From positions 1,116,001-1,180,000 of the forward strand of contig NZ_JAPENW010000001.1 in NCBI RefSeq assembly GCF_026341855.1: a stretch of DNA of 64,000 nucleotides, written 5' to 3'. The first letter of the stretch is position 1; each line of letters begins with the position of its first letter. The stretch comes from Streptomyces sp. NBC_00568. Lineage in GTDB: Bacteria; Actinomycetota; Actinomycetes; Streptomycetales; Streptomycetaceae. The notes under the pieces are model-generated. The model was not told the DNA's origin and made no database searches. It saw nothing but the letters and a program-made list of their open reading frames with translations. Positions 50,818 through 59,164 of the stretch are shown piece by piece. A program made the translations under genes and the position numbers.

Positions 50818-50832
50818 TGTCCATCGCGGACA
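50818..50832. promoter_or_regulatory. Candidate regulator site upstream of gabT
   Basis: Palindrome TGTCC-ATCGC-GGACA (5-bp arms); its minus strand begins TTGTCCGCG, like the sites at 46439 and 48303. It lies in the 301-base gap between the VirD4-like gene and gabT, which has no other gene. Confidence 0.4.
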
Positions 50833-50989
50833 ACCGATTCCCCCGACAACGCCCACATGGAGCATGCCGACCCCCCGTCCTCGGCCCTAGCCTGCGAAGA
50901 AAGAAGGCAAGCGTCCGAAAACACCCCCGCCCGGACCACCCCGCGTCGCCGGGGACCGTCCGGTTCGCAAGATCATCAGGGAGCCCCTC

Positions 50990-52324
50990 ATGACCGCACT
51001 TCCGCAGGAGCGCCGCGTCGTCACCGCCATCCCCGGCCCGAAGTCGCAGGAGCTGCAGGCCCGACGCACCGCCGTGGTCGCGGCCGGTGTGGGGTCGGTG
51101 CTCCCTGTCTTCACCACGCGCGCCGGCGGCGGCATCATCGAGGACGTCGACGGCAACCGGCTCATCGACTTCGGCTCCGGGATCGCCGTGACGTCGGTCG
51201 GCGCGAGCGCCGAGGCCGTCGTGCGCCGCGCCTCCGCGCAGCTCCAGGACTTCACCCACACCTGTTTCATGGTCACGCCGTACGAGGGCTACGTCGCCGT
51301 CGCCGAGGCGCTCGCCGAGCTGACCCCGGGCGACCACGCCAAGAAGTCCGCGCTGTTCAACTCGGGCGCCGAGGCCGTCGAGAACGCCGTCAAGATCGCC
51401 CGTGCGTACACCAAGCGCCAGGCCGTCGTCGTCTTCGACCACGGCTACCACGGCCGGACGAACCTCACGATGGCGCTGACCGCCAAGAACATGCCGTACA
51501 AGAACGGCTTCGGCCCGTTCGCGCCCGAGGTCTACCGCGTGCCGGTCGCCTACGGCTACCGCTGGCTGACGGGCCCGGAGAACGCCGGTGCCGAGGCGTC
51601 CGCCCAGGCCATCGACATGATCAACAAGCAGATCGGCGCCGACAACGTCGCCGCGATCATCATCGAGCCGCTGCTCGGCGAGGGCGGCTTCATCGAGCCC
51701 GCGAAGGGCTTCCTGCCGGCCATCAGCCAGTTCGCCAAGGACAACGGCATCGTCTTCGTCGCGGACGAGATCCAGTCCGGCTTCTGCCGCACCGGCCAGT
51801 GGTTCGCCTGCGAGGACGAGGGCATCGTCCCGGACCTGATCACCACCGCCAAGGGCATCGCGGGCGGTCTGCCGCTCGCCGCCGTGACGGGCCGCGCCGA
51901 GATCATGGACGCCGCGCACGCGGGCGGCCTGGGCGGCACCTACGGCGGCAACCCGGTGGCCTGCGCCGGCGCGCTCGGCGCGATCGAGACGATGAAGGAG
52001 CTCGACCTCAACGCCAAGGCGAAGCACATCGAGTCGGTCATGAAGACCCGCCTCGGCGCCATGGCCGAGAAGTTCGACATCATCGGCGAGGTCCGCGGAC
52101 GTGGCGCCATGATCGCGATCGAGCTGGTCAAGGACGCCGCCACCAAGGAGCCGAACCCGGAGGCGGCCGGCGCGCTCGCCAAGGCCTGCCACCAGGAGGG
52201 CCTGCTGGTCCTGACCTGTGGCACCTACGGCAACGTCCTCCGCTTCCTGCCGCCGCTGGTCATCGGCGAGGACCTCCTCAACGAGGGCCTCGACATCATC
52301 GAGCAGGCCTTCTCCCGCATCTGA
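50990..52324 (+). CDS. gabT: 4-aminobutyrate (GABA) aminotransferase
   Basis: PLP enzyme that transfers the amino group of GABA to 2-oxoglutarate, giving succinate semialdehyde. 444 residues; class III signature: EDVDGNRLIDFGSGIAV, NSGAEAVENAVKIAR, VVVFDHGYHGRT, ADEIQSGFCRTGQWFA, and the PLP Lys288 in LITTAKGIAGGLPLAAV. ATG 50990 has GGGAG 7 bases upstream. With the neighbouring ALDH and the polyamine uptake/oxidation operon it connects putrescine breakdown to the TCA cycle. A strong terminator follows. Confidence 0.95.
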   Translation: MTALPQERRVVTAIPGPKSQELQARRTAVVAAGVGSVLPVFTTRAGGGIIEDVDGNRLIDFGSGIAVTSVGASAEAVVRRASAQLQDFTHTCFMVTPYEGYVAVAEALAELTPGDHAKKSALFNSGAEAVENAVKIARAYTKRQAVVVFDHGYHGRTNLTMALTAKNMPYKNGFGPFAPEVYRVPVAYGYRWLTGPENAGAEASAQAIDMINKQIGADNVAAIIIEPLLGEGGFIEPAKGFLPAISQFAKDNGIVFVADEIQSGFCRTGQWFACEDEGIVPDLITTAKGIAGGLPLAAVTGRAEIMDAAHAGGLGGTYGGNPVACAGALGAIETMKELDLNAKAKHIESVMKTRLGAMAEKFDIIGEVRGRGAMIAIELVKDAATKEPNPEAAGALAKACHQEGLLVLTCGTYGNVLRFLPPLVIGEDLLNEGLDIIEQAFSRI

Positions 52325-52333
52325 CATCCGCGT

Positions 52334-52398
52334 CGCCGCAGCACCGGAACCCGGGACACCGCCCACGGCGGATTCCGCTTGGTTCCGGTGCTGCGGCG
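52334..52398 (+). terminator. Terminator after gabT
   Basis: 18-bp perfect stem (52334-52351 with 52381-52398) with a 29-base loop holding a smaller hairpin, then TTCCG, 10 bases past the stop. Confidence 0.8.
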
Positions 52399-52819
52399 TT
52401 CCGGGTCGGAGCGTGTGAAGAAGGTGTGCGAGGTGCATGACGGGACGCGATTCCGCCTGTCGGAGCCGCACCCCCTGCCGTAGGTTCTAACCAGATCAGA
52501 GATACACCTCGCCCACAGGGGACTGTGGGTGGCACCGGGTCGAGGCTTCCCCAGCTTCGCCCTGGTCGTGCCCTCGCGCACACACCCGGAGCTTCCGGCT
52601 TCGGTTCTCCTCACCGATCGGACAGTCGCCCGCCCCAAACCCCCCGGGGCGCGCGGCATTCCGGTCCGGACGGCCGCCTCGGAACCACCCCCCCCTGTTC
52701 CGGGGCGGCCGACCCTCCTTCTTCCTTCTTCTTCTCCTTGTTCCGCTGCGGACCCGCCGCACCTCAGAGGCGCGCAGCCCGTATCCGGTGGCCGGACCCG
52801 GTCTGACAGGCTGTCCCCC
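52399..52819. other. Leader region of the PAP2 gene
   Basis: No gene recognised. It contains a small hairpin (CCCACAG/CTGTGGG at 52512-52529) and a C/T-rich tract around 52712-52745. Presumably it holds the PAP2 promoter; an open frame in it is just a 5' extension of the PAP2 frame without conserved sequence. Confidence 0.5.
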
Positions 52820-53470
52820 ATGCCACCCGTGCCCCTCCTGTTCGGCCTGCTCGCCCTCTGCTTCGTGCTCATCACCTGGCAGGTCGTGGCGGACGGCCCG
52901 CTCCTGGGCCTGGACGAACGACTGAGCGGCGCACTCGTCCACCCGGACCGGTTCTCCGAGTTGCTCGCCGACCTGGGCAACATCCAAGTGGCGGTTCCGG
53001 TACTCGCCCTGACGCTCGGTCACGTCGCTTGGCGGCGGCGCACCGCCGGTCTGGACCGGTGGTGGCTGCCGCCGGCCGCCGCCGCGGTGCTGATGGCCCT
53101 CGTCCCGGCGCTGATCGTGCCGCTGAAGGAACTCGTCGCCCGGCCGGGCCCCCCGGTCATGGGGCCCGGCACCGGCTTCTATCCCTCGGGGCACACCGCC
53201 ACCGCCGCCATCGCGTACGGCGCCGCGGCGTTGCTCCTCCTCCCTCTGCTCGGCACCGCGGGCGTCCGCCGCGCGGTGCTGGCCGTCTGCGTGACCCTGA
53301 ACGCGTGCGTGGCCTTCGGGCTGGTCCGGCGCGGCTACCACTGGCCGCTGGACGTGGTGGCCAGTTGGTGCCTCTGCGCGGTGCTGCTGTACTCCCTGTG
53401 GCTCTTCCTCAGCCGAAGTACCCGTCGAAGGTCCGCGAGAACTCCCAGCCGCCGAACCGGTCCCAGTTGA
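52820..53470 (+). CDS. PAP2 superfamily membrane phosphatase
   Basis: 216 residues with five or six membrane helices. Phosphatase motifs: KELVARPGPP (motif 1, shortened spacing), FYPSGHTATAAIAYG (motif 2, catalytic His in SGHT) and RRGYHWPLDVVASW (motif 3, nucleophile His). These enzymes dephosphorylate lipid phosphates such as phosphatidate or undecaprenyl diphosphate. I use ATG 52820; upstream in-frame codons have no family similarity. The 3' end overlaps the convergent chitinase gene by 62 bases. Confidence 0.88.
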   Translation: MPPVPLLFGLLALCFVLITWQVVADGPLLGLDERLSGALVHPDRFSELLADLGNIQVAVPVLALTLGHVAWRRRTAGLDRWWLPPAAAAVLMALVPALIVPLKELVARPGPPVMGPGTGFYPSGHTATAAIAYGAAALLLLPLLGTAGVRRAVLAVCVTLNACVAFGLVRRGYHWPLDVVASWCLCAVLLYSLWLFLSRSTRRRSARTPSRRTGPS

Positions 53471-55238
53471 CCGACCAGGTCATGAGGCCGCGCAGGCCCG
53501 GCCAGGTGCCGTGGGTGGCGTACGAACCGCAGTTGGTCTTCTTCGTGAGGCAGTCGAGCGTCTTGGTGACCTCGGCCGGGGACACATGGCCGTTGCCGGC
53601 GTTGGTGGTGGCGGGCATGCCGATGGCTATCTGGTCGGGGCGCAGGGGCGGGAAGATGTTGCCCGCGTCGCCCGCGACCGGGAAGCCCGTCAGGAGCATG
53701 TCGGTCATCGCGATGTGGAAGTCGGCGCCGCCCATGGAGTGGTACTGGTTGTCGAGGCCCATGATCGAGCCGGAGTTGTAGTCCTGGACGTGCAGCAGGG
53801 TCAGGTCGTCGCGCAGGGCGTGGATCACGGGGAGGTAGGCGCCGGCGCGCGGGTCCTGGCCGCCCCACTTGCCCGTGCCGTAGTACTGGTACCCGAGCTG
53901 GACGAAGAACGTCTCCGGGGCCATGCTCAGGACGAACTTCGAACCGTACTTGGCCTTCAGGGTCTTCAGGGCCGAGATGAGGTTGACGATCACGGGGGTG
54001 GTCGGGCTCTTGAAGTTCGTGTCGCTCGCGTCGAGGGAGAGCGAGTGGCCCTCGAAGTCGATGTCCAGGCCGTCCAGGCCATAGGTGTCGATGATCTTCG
54101 AGACCGAGGAGACGAAGGTGTCGCGGGCGGCCGCGGTGGCGAGCTGGACCTGTCCGTTCTGGCCGCCGATCGAGATCAGCACCTTCTTGCCGGCGGCCTG
54201 CTTGGCCTTGATCGCGGCCTTGAAGTCGGCATCGCTCTCCACCGTGGGGCACTCGGTGACCGGGCAGCGGTTGAAGCGGATGTCGCCCGAGGTGACCGAG
54301 GTCGGCTCGCCGAAGGCCAGGTCGATGACGTCCCAGCTGTCCGGCACGTCTGCCATGCGTGTGTAGCCCGCGCCGTTGGCGAAACTCGCGTGGAGGTAGC
54401 CGACGAGGGCGTGGGTGGGGAGGTCCGGGGAACCGCCGCCGCCCGAACCCGCCGATGTCGTCGCGGTGACCGTGGCCGACTTGGCCGACTCGCCCGCGTC
54501 GTTCGTCGCCGTGACCTGGAAGGAGTACGCCGTGGAGGCCGACAGACCGCTCACGGTCGTCGAGGTGCCGGTGGCCGTCTGGACCTTCGCTCCGTCGCGG
54601 TAGACGGCGTAGCCGGTGGCACCGGGGACGGCCGTCCAGGACAGGGCGACAGAGGAGGAGGTGACCGTGCCGGCCTTCAGTCCGGTGGGCGCGGCCGGCG
54701 GCTGCCCCGCGTCGACGCCGGGGCCGGTCAGCGAGAGGTCGTCGGCGTAGTAGGTGCCGGTGCCGTACCAGCCGTGCGTGTAGATCGTGACCTTCGTGGT
54801 GGCGGCGCCGGTGCGGAAGGTGGTGCTCAGCTGCTGCCAGTCGGCCGCGGACTGGGTCCAGGTGCTGACGTCGGTCGTACCGGTGCCGGTCGCGCCGAGG
54901 TAGACGTAGCTGCCGCGGACGTGTCCGGAGAGGGTGTACTGCGCGTCGGGTCTCACGGTCACGGTCTGGGAGCACTGCGCGAAGTCGTTGCCGGCCGGGG
55001 TCGCCTTGAGTGCCGAACCGCCACTGTGCACCGGGGAGTTGACGGTGCTGCCCGCCGTGCAGGTCCAGCCGTCCAGGCCCGACTCGAACCCGCCGTTCCT
55101 GGCGAGGTCCGCGTCGGCCGCACGGGCGGCCGACGAGAGCGTGACGAGGCCGGGCAGGGCCAGGGCGGTGGCCGTGCCCACGGCGAGAAGCCTTCGATGA
55201 CGGCGGGCGAACGGTCTGTTGAGTCCGGTCCGGTCCAC
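53409..55238 (-). CDS. Secreted GH18 chitinase with CBM and FnIII domain
   Basis: 609 residues from GTG 55238 (GGAGG 5 bases upstream). Signal peptide to about ARA40; a beta-sandwich carbohydrate-binding-like domain at 41-172 (NGGFESGLDGW...YYADDLSLTG); an FnIII domain at 182-262; a Gly/Ser linker; then a GH18 barrel at 275-609 with DGLDIDFEG, catalytic Glu396, and ISIGGQNGQVQ. It degrades chitin outside the cell. The promoter contains a DasR-like operator (55283-55300), so it is likely induced by N-acetylglucosamine. A longer upstream frame through the FAD-oxidase region is spurious. Confidence 0.94.
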   Translation of the reverse strand: MDRTGLNRPFARRHRRLLAVGTATALALPGLVTLSSAARAADADLARNGGFESGLDGWTCTAGSTVNSPVHSGGSALKATPAGNDFAQCSQTVTVRPDAQYTLSGHVRGSYVYLGATGTGTTDVSTWTQSAADWQQLSTTFRTGAATTKVTIYTHGWYGTGTYYADDLSLTGPGVDAGQPPAAPTGLKAGTVTSSSVALSWTAVPGATGYAVYRDGAKVQTATGTSTTVSGLSASTAYSFQVTATNDAGESAKSATVTATTSAGSGGGGSPDLPTHALVGYLHASFANGAGYTRMADVPDSWDVIDLAFGEPTSVTSGDIRFNRCPVTECPTVESDADFKAAIKAKQAAGKKVLISIGGQNGQVQLATAAARDTFVSSVSKIIDTYGLDGLDIDFEGHSLSLDASDTNFKSPTTPVIVNLISALKTLKAKYGSKFVLSMAPETFFVQLGYQYYGTGKWGGQDPRAGAYLPVIHALRDDLTLLHVQDYNSGSIMGLDNQYHSMGGADFHIAMTDMLLTGFPVAGDAGNIFPPLRPDQIAIGMPATTNAGNGHVSPAEVTKTLDCLTKKTNCGSYATHGTWPGLRGLMTWSVNWDRFGGWEFSRTFDGYFG

Positions 55239-55281
55239 AACTGCCTCCGGGCATGGGGGGATGGGAGGGTGGAGCGCGCCC

Positions 55282-55310
55282 AACTTGGTCCAGACCAATT
55301 CGCTTGTCAA
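55282..55310 (-). promoter_or_regulatory. Chitinase promoter with embedded DasR-type operator (dre)
   Basis: On the minus strand TTGACA (55310-55305), 17 bases, then CAAGTT (55287-55282, weak -10). Overlapping the spacer and the -10 is ACTTGGTCCAGACCAATT (55283-55300), close to the DasR consensus ACTGGTCTAGACCACT. The start codon lies 44 bases downstream. Confidence 0.7.
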
Positions 55311-55357
55311 GACCTCTGGCAGGCAACCGGCTCCGGACGGCCGCCGGACCCGGCCCC

Positions 55358-55816
55358 TCACCGCTGTCGGCCCTCGTTCCCGGCGATGCCCGCCGCGGCC
55401 TCGTGCATGGCCAGTTCGAGCAGGGCCGGGTCCGTGAGCGTGCCCGAGCCGTCCGGCGGAACCAGCCACCGGACCCCGCCGGTCGACCGTCCCGGGTAGG
55501 GCACCACGATCCAGGTGCCGTGGCCCGCGGTGCGCACCCCCGTCCCGAGCCACCGGGCCGCGGTGCCCGCGGGCACGAAGAACCCCATCCGGGCGTCGCC
55601 GAAGTCGACGAGTACCGGCCCGGGTTGGTCGATCACCCGGGTCAGCACGTCGAGCGTCGGATAGCCGAGCTCGCCCGGCAGGATGAGTACGTCCCAGGCC
55701 CTCCCCGCCGGCAGCAGCGCGATCCCGCTGGGATTGCGCTCCCACTCCCAGCGGCAGGCTTCCGGATCCGGAGCCACGGATGTCAGCCACTCGACCGCCG
55801 CCTTGGGCCCTGTCAT
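55358..55816 (-). CDS. Conserved-looking protein of unknown function
   Basis: 152 residues from ATG 55816, with GGGAGG 8 bases upstream. The chain contains RAWDVLILPGELGYPTLDVL, QPGPVLVDFGDARMGFFVPAGTAARW and VRWLVPPDGSGTLTDP. No signal peptide, membrane helix or enzyme motif is visible. The VLVDFGD...GFFVPAGTA...VRWLVPPDG pattern recalls the N-terminal part of small prim-pol-like streptomycete proteins, but I am not able to assign a family. It lies between the chitinase and the FAD oxidase on the same strand. Confidence 0.65.
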   Translation of the reverse strand: MTGPKAAVEWLTSVAPDPEACRWEWERNPSGIALLPAGRAWDVLILPGELGYPTLDVLTRVIDQPGPVLVDFGDARMGFFVPAGTAARWLGTGVRTAGHGTWIVVPYPGRSTGGVRWLVPPDGSGTLTDPALLELAMHEAAAGIAGNEGRQR

Positions 55817-55975
55817 GACGGAACCTCCCTCTCGTGTCGACGCTGGTCGCGTCACAGAGGAGAGGGAGGTTCGGGCCGGGCATTACGCGGGTTCGGGCCA
55901 CCAGTTGGCAGTGGACCGGGTCACACCGGCGGAGGTGGGCGTACGCCCGTGGATCAGGTCCGGGATCACACGCCC

Positions 55976-57403
55976 TCAGCTGTCGAAGCCGAGGCCCAGC
56001 CGGTCCATCGTCTTCAGCCACAGATTGCGCCGGCCGCCGTGCGTGTCCGCCCGTGCCAGCGACCACTTGGTGAGCGCGATGCCGGTCCAGGCGAAGGGCT
56101 CGGGCGGGAACGGCAGCGGCTTGCGGCGGACCATCTCCAGTTCGGTGCGTTCGGTGCGCTCCCCCGCCAGCAGGTCGAGCATCACATCGGCGCCGAACCG
56201 GGTGGCACCCACGCCGAGGCCCGTATAGCCCGCCGCGTAAGCGACTTTGCCCCCGTGCGCGCTGCCGAAGAACGCCGAGAACCGCGAGCAGGTGTCGATC
56301 GCGCCGCCCCAGGCGTGGGAGAAACGGACGCCCTCCAGCTGCGGGAAGCAGGTGAAGAAATGTCCGGCGAGCTTGGCGTAGGTCTCGGGGCGGTCGTCGT
56401 ACTCGGCGCGCATCCGGCCGCCGTAGGGGTAGATCGCGTCGTAACCGCCCCACAGGATGCGGTTGTCGGCCGACAGCCGGAAGTAGTGGAACTGGTTGGC
56501 CGAGTCGCCGAGACCCTGGCGGTTCTTCCAGCCGACGGACGCCAGCTGGTCCGCGGTGAGCGGCTCGGTCATCAGCGCGTAGTCGTAGACCGGGACGGTG
56601 TACGGGCGGACGCGCTTGACCAGGTTCGGGAAGATGTTGGTGCCAAGGGCCACCCGGCGGGCACGGACCGATCCGTACGGCGTGCGGACGGCCATGCCGG
56701 CGCCGGACGGCTTCAGCGCGAGGGCGGGCGTGTGCTCGTACACCCGTACCCCGAGCTCCACGCACGCCCGCTTCAGGCCCCAGGCCAGCTTGGCCGGATG
56801 GAGCATGGCGACACCGCGGCGGTCGTGCAGCCCGGCCAGGAAGGTCGGCGAGTCGACCTGTTCCCGTACGGCCTCGGTGTCGAGGAACTCGATGCCCTCG
56901 GCGAGGCCCTCGCGCTCCAGCTCCTGGTGCCAGTCGCGCAGTTCGGCCGCCTGGTGCGGCTCGGTGGCGACGTCGATCTCACCGCTGCGCTCGAAGTCGC
57001 AGTCGAGGGAGTAGCGGGCGACGGCCGCCTCGATCTCGTCGAGGTTGCGGGCGCCCAGCTCCTCCAGCTTCCTGATCTCGTCCGGCCAGCGGGTGAGCCC
57101 GTTGGACAGACCGTGGGTGAGGGAGGCGGCGCAGAAGCCGCCGTTGCGGCCGGAGGCGGCCCAGCCCACCTCACGGCCCTCCACCAGGACGACATCCCGC
57201 CCGGGATCGCGCTCCTTGGCGATCAGCGCGGTCCACAGTCCGCTGTATCCGCCGCCGACGACGAGCAGGTCGCAGGTCTCGGCGCCGGTGAGCGCGGGCT
57301 CGGGGCGGGGTTTGCCGGGGTCGTCCAGCCAGTACGAGACCGGCTGGGCGTCGGAGAGAGAATTCATCCACTGATTACCACGGGTCATGGCGCTTGGGGC
57401 CAT
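55976..57403 (-). CDS. FAD-dependent amine oxidase/oxidoreductase (PuuB/DAO-like)
   Basis: 475 residues. N-terminal FAD site CDLLVVGGGYSGLWTALIAKE (GxGxxG, residues 44-64) and WAASGRNGGFC; C-terminal GYTGLGVGATRFGADVMLDLLAGE. This is the DAO family that includes gamma-glutamylputrescine oxidase PuuB and sarcosine/glycine oxidases. It is the last gene of the polyamine operon potD-A-B-C, so oxidation of putrescine or a gamma-glutamyl-polyamine to the aldehyde is the likely job; the aldehyde dehydrogenase at the head of the operon would finish the conversion. ATG 57403 has GGAG 8 bases upstream, 30 bases after potC. Confidence 0.9.
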   Translation of the reverse strand: MAPSAMTRGNQWMNSLSDAQPVSYWLDDPGKPRPEPALTGAETCDLLVVGGGYSGLWTALIAKERDPGRDVVLVEGREVGWAASGRNGGFCAASLTHGLSNGLTRWPDEIRKLEELGARNLDEIEAAVARYSLDCDFERSGEIDVATEPHQAAELRDWHQELEREGLAEGIEFLDTEAVREQVDSPTFLAGLHDRRGVAMLHPAKLAWGLKRACVELGVRVYEHTPALALKPSGAGMAVRTPYGSVRARRVALGTNIFPNLVKRVRPYTVPVYDYALMTEPLTADQLASVGWKNRQGLGDSANQFHYFRLSADNRILWGGYDAIYPYGGRMRAEYDDRPETYAKLAGHFFTCFPQLEGVRFSHAWGGAIDTCSRFSAFFGSAHGGKVAYAAGYTGLGVGATRFGADVMLDLLAGERTERTELEMVRRKPLPFPPEPFAWTGIALTKWSLARADTHGGRRNLWLKTMDRLGLGFDS

Positions 57404-57433
57404 GATTTCAACTCCCTACAAGGGTGACGAGCG

Positions 57434-58234
57434 TTATGCCTTTTGCCTGTTCCGGCGATTTCCGACGACCATTCCGGCCAGGACGAACAGTACGGCGACG
57501 AGGAACATGGCCGTACCGATGACGTTGATCTGAACGGGTGTTCCGCGCTGCGCCGAACCCCAGACGAACATGGGGAACGTGACGGTCGAACCCGCGTTGA
57601 AATTGGTGATGATGAAATCGTCGAAGGAGAGCGCGAAGGCGAGCAGCGCGCCCGCGGCGATTCCGGGGGCCGCGATGGGCAGGGTCACACGCAGGAAGGT
57701 CTGCGCGGGACCGGCGTACAGGTCCTGGGCCGCCTGTTCCAGCCGCGGGTCCATCGACATGACGCGCGCCTTGACGGCCGTCACGACGAAGCTGAGGCAG
57801 AACATGATGTGGGCGATCAGGATCGTCCAGAAGCCGAGCTGAGCACCCATGTTGAGGAACAGGGTGAGCAGCGAGGCGGCCATGACGACCTCGGGCATCG
57901 CCATCGGCAGGAAGATCAGCGAGTTCACGGTGCCGCGCGCGCGGAAGCGGTAGCGGACCAGCGCGAAGGCGATCATCGTGCCGAGGACGGTGGCCCCGAC
58001 GGTCGCCCAGAGGGCGATCTGGAGGCTGAGCGAGAGCGAGCCGCACATGTCGGCGACCCCGCACGGATCGCGCCAGGCGTCCGTCGAGAACTGCTGCCAC
58101 TCGTAATTGAAGCGCCCCTTCGGTTTGTTGAAGGAGAACACCGTGACGACGATGTTGGGCAGCAGCAGATATCCGAGCGTCACCAGACCGGCGATGACGA
58201 CGAGATGGCGCTTGAGCCAGTTCACGAAGGCCAT
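57434..58234 (-). CDS. potC: Spermidine/putrescine ABC transporter permease PotC-like
   Basis: 266 residues with six membrane helices, the first at LVVIAGLVTLGYLLLPNIVVTVF. The coupling loop LEQAAQDLYAGPAQTFLRVTLP is the EAA motif. The typical PotC features FIITNFNAGSTVTFPMFVWGSA are present. It forms a permease pair with PotB for polyamine import. It starts at ATG 58234 directly after the potB stop, and the FAD oxidase gene follows. Confidence 0.92.
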   Translation of the reverse strand: MAFVNWLKRHLVVIAGLVTLGYLLLPNIVVTVFSFNKPKGRFNYEWQQFSTDAWRDPCGVADMCGSLSLSLQIALWATVGATVLGTMIAFALVRYRFRARGTVNSLIFLPMAMPEVVMAASLLTLFLNMGAQLGFWTILIAHIMFCLSFVVTAVKARVMSMDPRLEQAAQDLYAGPAQTFLRVTLPIAAPGIAAGALLAFALSFDDFIITNFNAGSTVTFPMFVWGSAQRGTPVQINVIGTAMFLVAVLFVLAGMVVGNRRNRQKA

Positions 58235-59164
58235 TTAAACCAGATCCTCCGTCCCGGACTTGCGGATGTAGAGCGTGACCATGATGAGGATCGCGGCCAT
58301 GAGAATGAACGAGAGCGCCGCGGCCGTCGGATAGTCGAGAATCCGCAGGAACTGGGTCTGGATGACGTTGCCGACCATCCGGGTGTCCGTGGAGCCGAGC
58401 AGGTCGGCGTTCACGTAGTCACCGCTGGCGGGGATGAAGGTCAGCAGCGTTCCCGAGACCACACCGGGCATCGACAGCGGGAACGTCACCTTGCGGAAGG
58501 TGGTGATCGGCCGCGCGTACAGGTCTCCCGCCGCCTCGTGCAGCCGTCCGTCGATCCGCTCCAGCGAGGTGTAGAGCGGCAGGACCATGAACGGCAGGAA
58601 GTTGTACGTGAGTCCGCAGACCACCGCGAGCGGGGTGGCGAGGACGCGGTCCCCGGAGGTGAAGCCGAGCCAGCTGGTGACGTCCAGGACGTGCAGCGAG
58701 TTCAGCGCGCCGACGACCGGGCCGCCGTCCGCGAGGATCGTCTTCCAGGCGAGCGTGCGGATCAGGAAGCTGGTGAAGAACGGCGCGATCACCAGGATCA
58801 TGATCAGGTTCCGCCAGCGGCCCGCGCGGAACGCGATCAGATACGCGAGCGGGTACCCGAGCACCAGACACAGGACCGTCGCGGCGCCGGCGTAGAGCAC
58901 GGAGCGCAGGAACTGCGGCCAGTAGTCGGTGAGCGCGTCCCAGTACGTCTGGAAGTGCCAGGTGACCTTGAAGCCCTCCTCCAGCGAGCCCGTCTGCACG
59001 GACGTGGAGGCCTGGTAGACCATCGGCAGCGCGAAGAAGACGACCAGCCACAGGAGGCCGGGCAGCAGCAGCCAGTACGGGACGAGACGGCCGCGCTTTC
59101 TGGGCGGCTTCTCGGCGGGCCGGGGCGCGATCGGTGGCGCCTCCACCTCGGTGACGGTGGCCAT
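58235..59164 (-). CDS. potB: Spermidine/putrescine ABC transporter permease PotB-like
   Basis: 309 residues with a Pro/Arg-rich cytoplasmic tail of 28 residues and six membrane helices (first WLLLPGLLWLVVFFALPMVY). The EAA motif is LHEAAGDLYARPITTFRKVTFPL, and PASGDYVNADLLGSTDTRMVGNVI is typical of PotB. Its ATG overlaps the potA stop by one base (TGATG). Confidence 0.92.
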   Translation of the reverse strand: MATVTEVEAPPIAPRPAEKPPRKRGRLVPYWLLLPGLLWLVVFFALPMVYQASTSVQTGSLEEGFKVTWHFQTYWDALTDYWPQFLRSVLYAGAATVLCLVLGYPLAYLIAFRAGRWRNLIMILVIAPFFTSFLIRTLAWKTILADGGPVVGALNSLHVLDVTSWLGFTSGDRVLATPLAVVCGLTYNFLPFMVLPLYTSLERIDGRLHEAAGDLYARPITTFRKVTFPLSMPGVVSGTLLTFIPASGDYVNADLLGSTDTRMVGNVIQTQFLRILDYPTAAALSFILMAAILIMVTLYIRKSGTEDLV

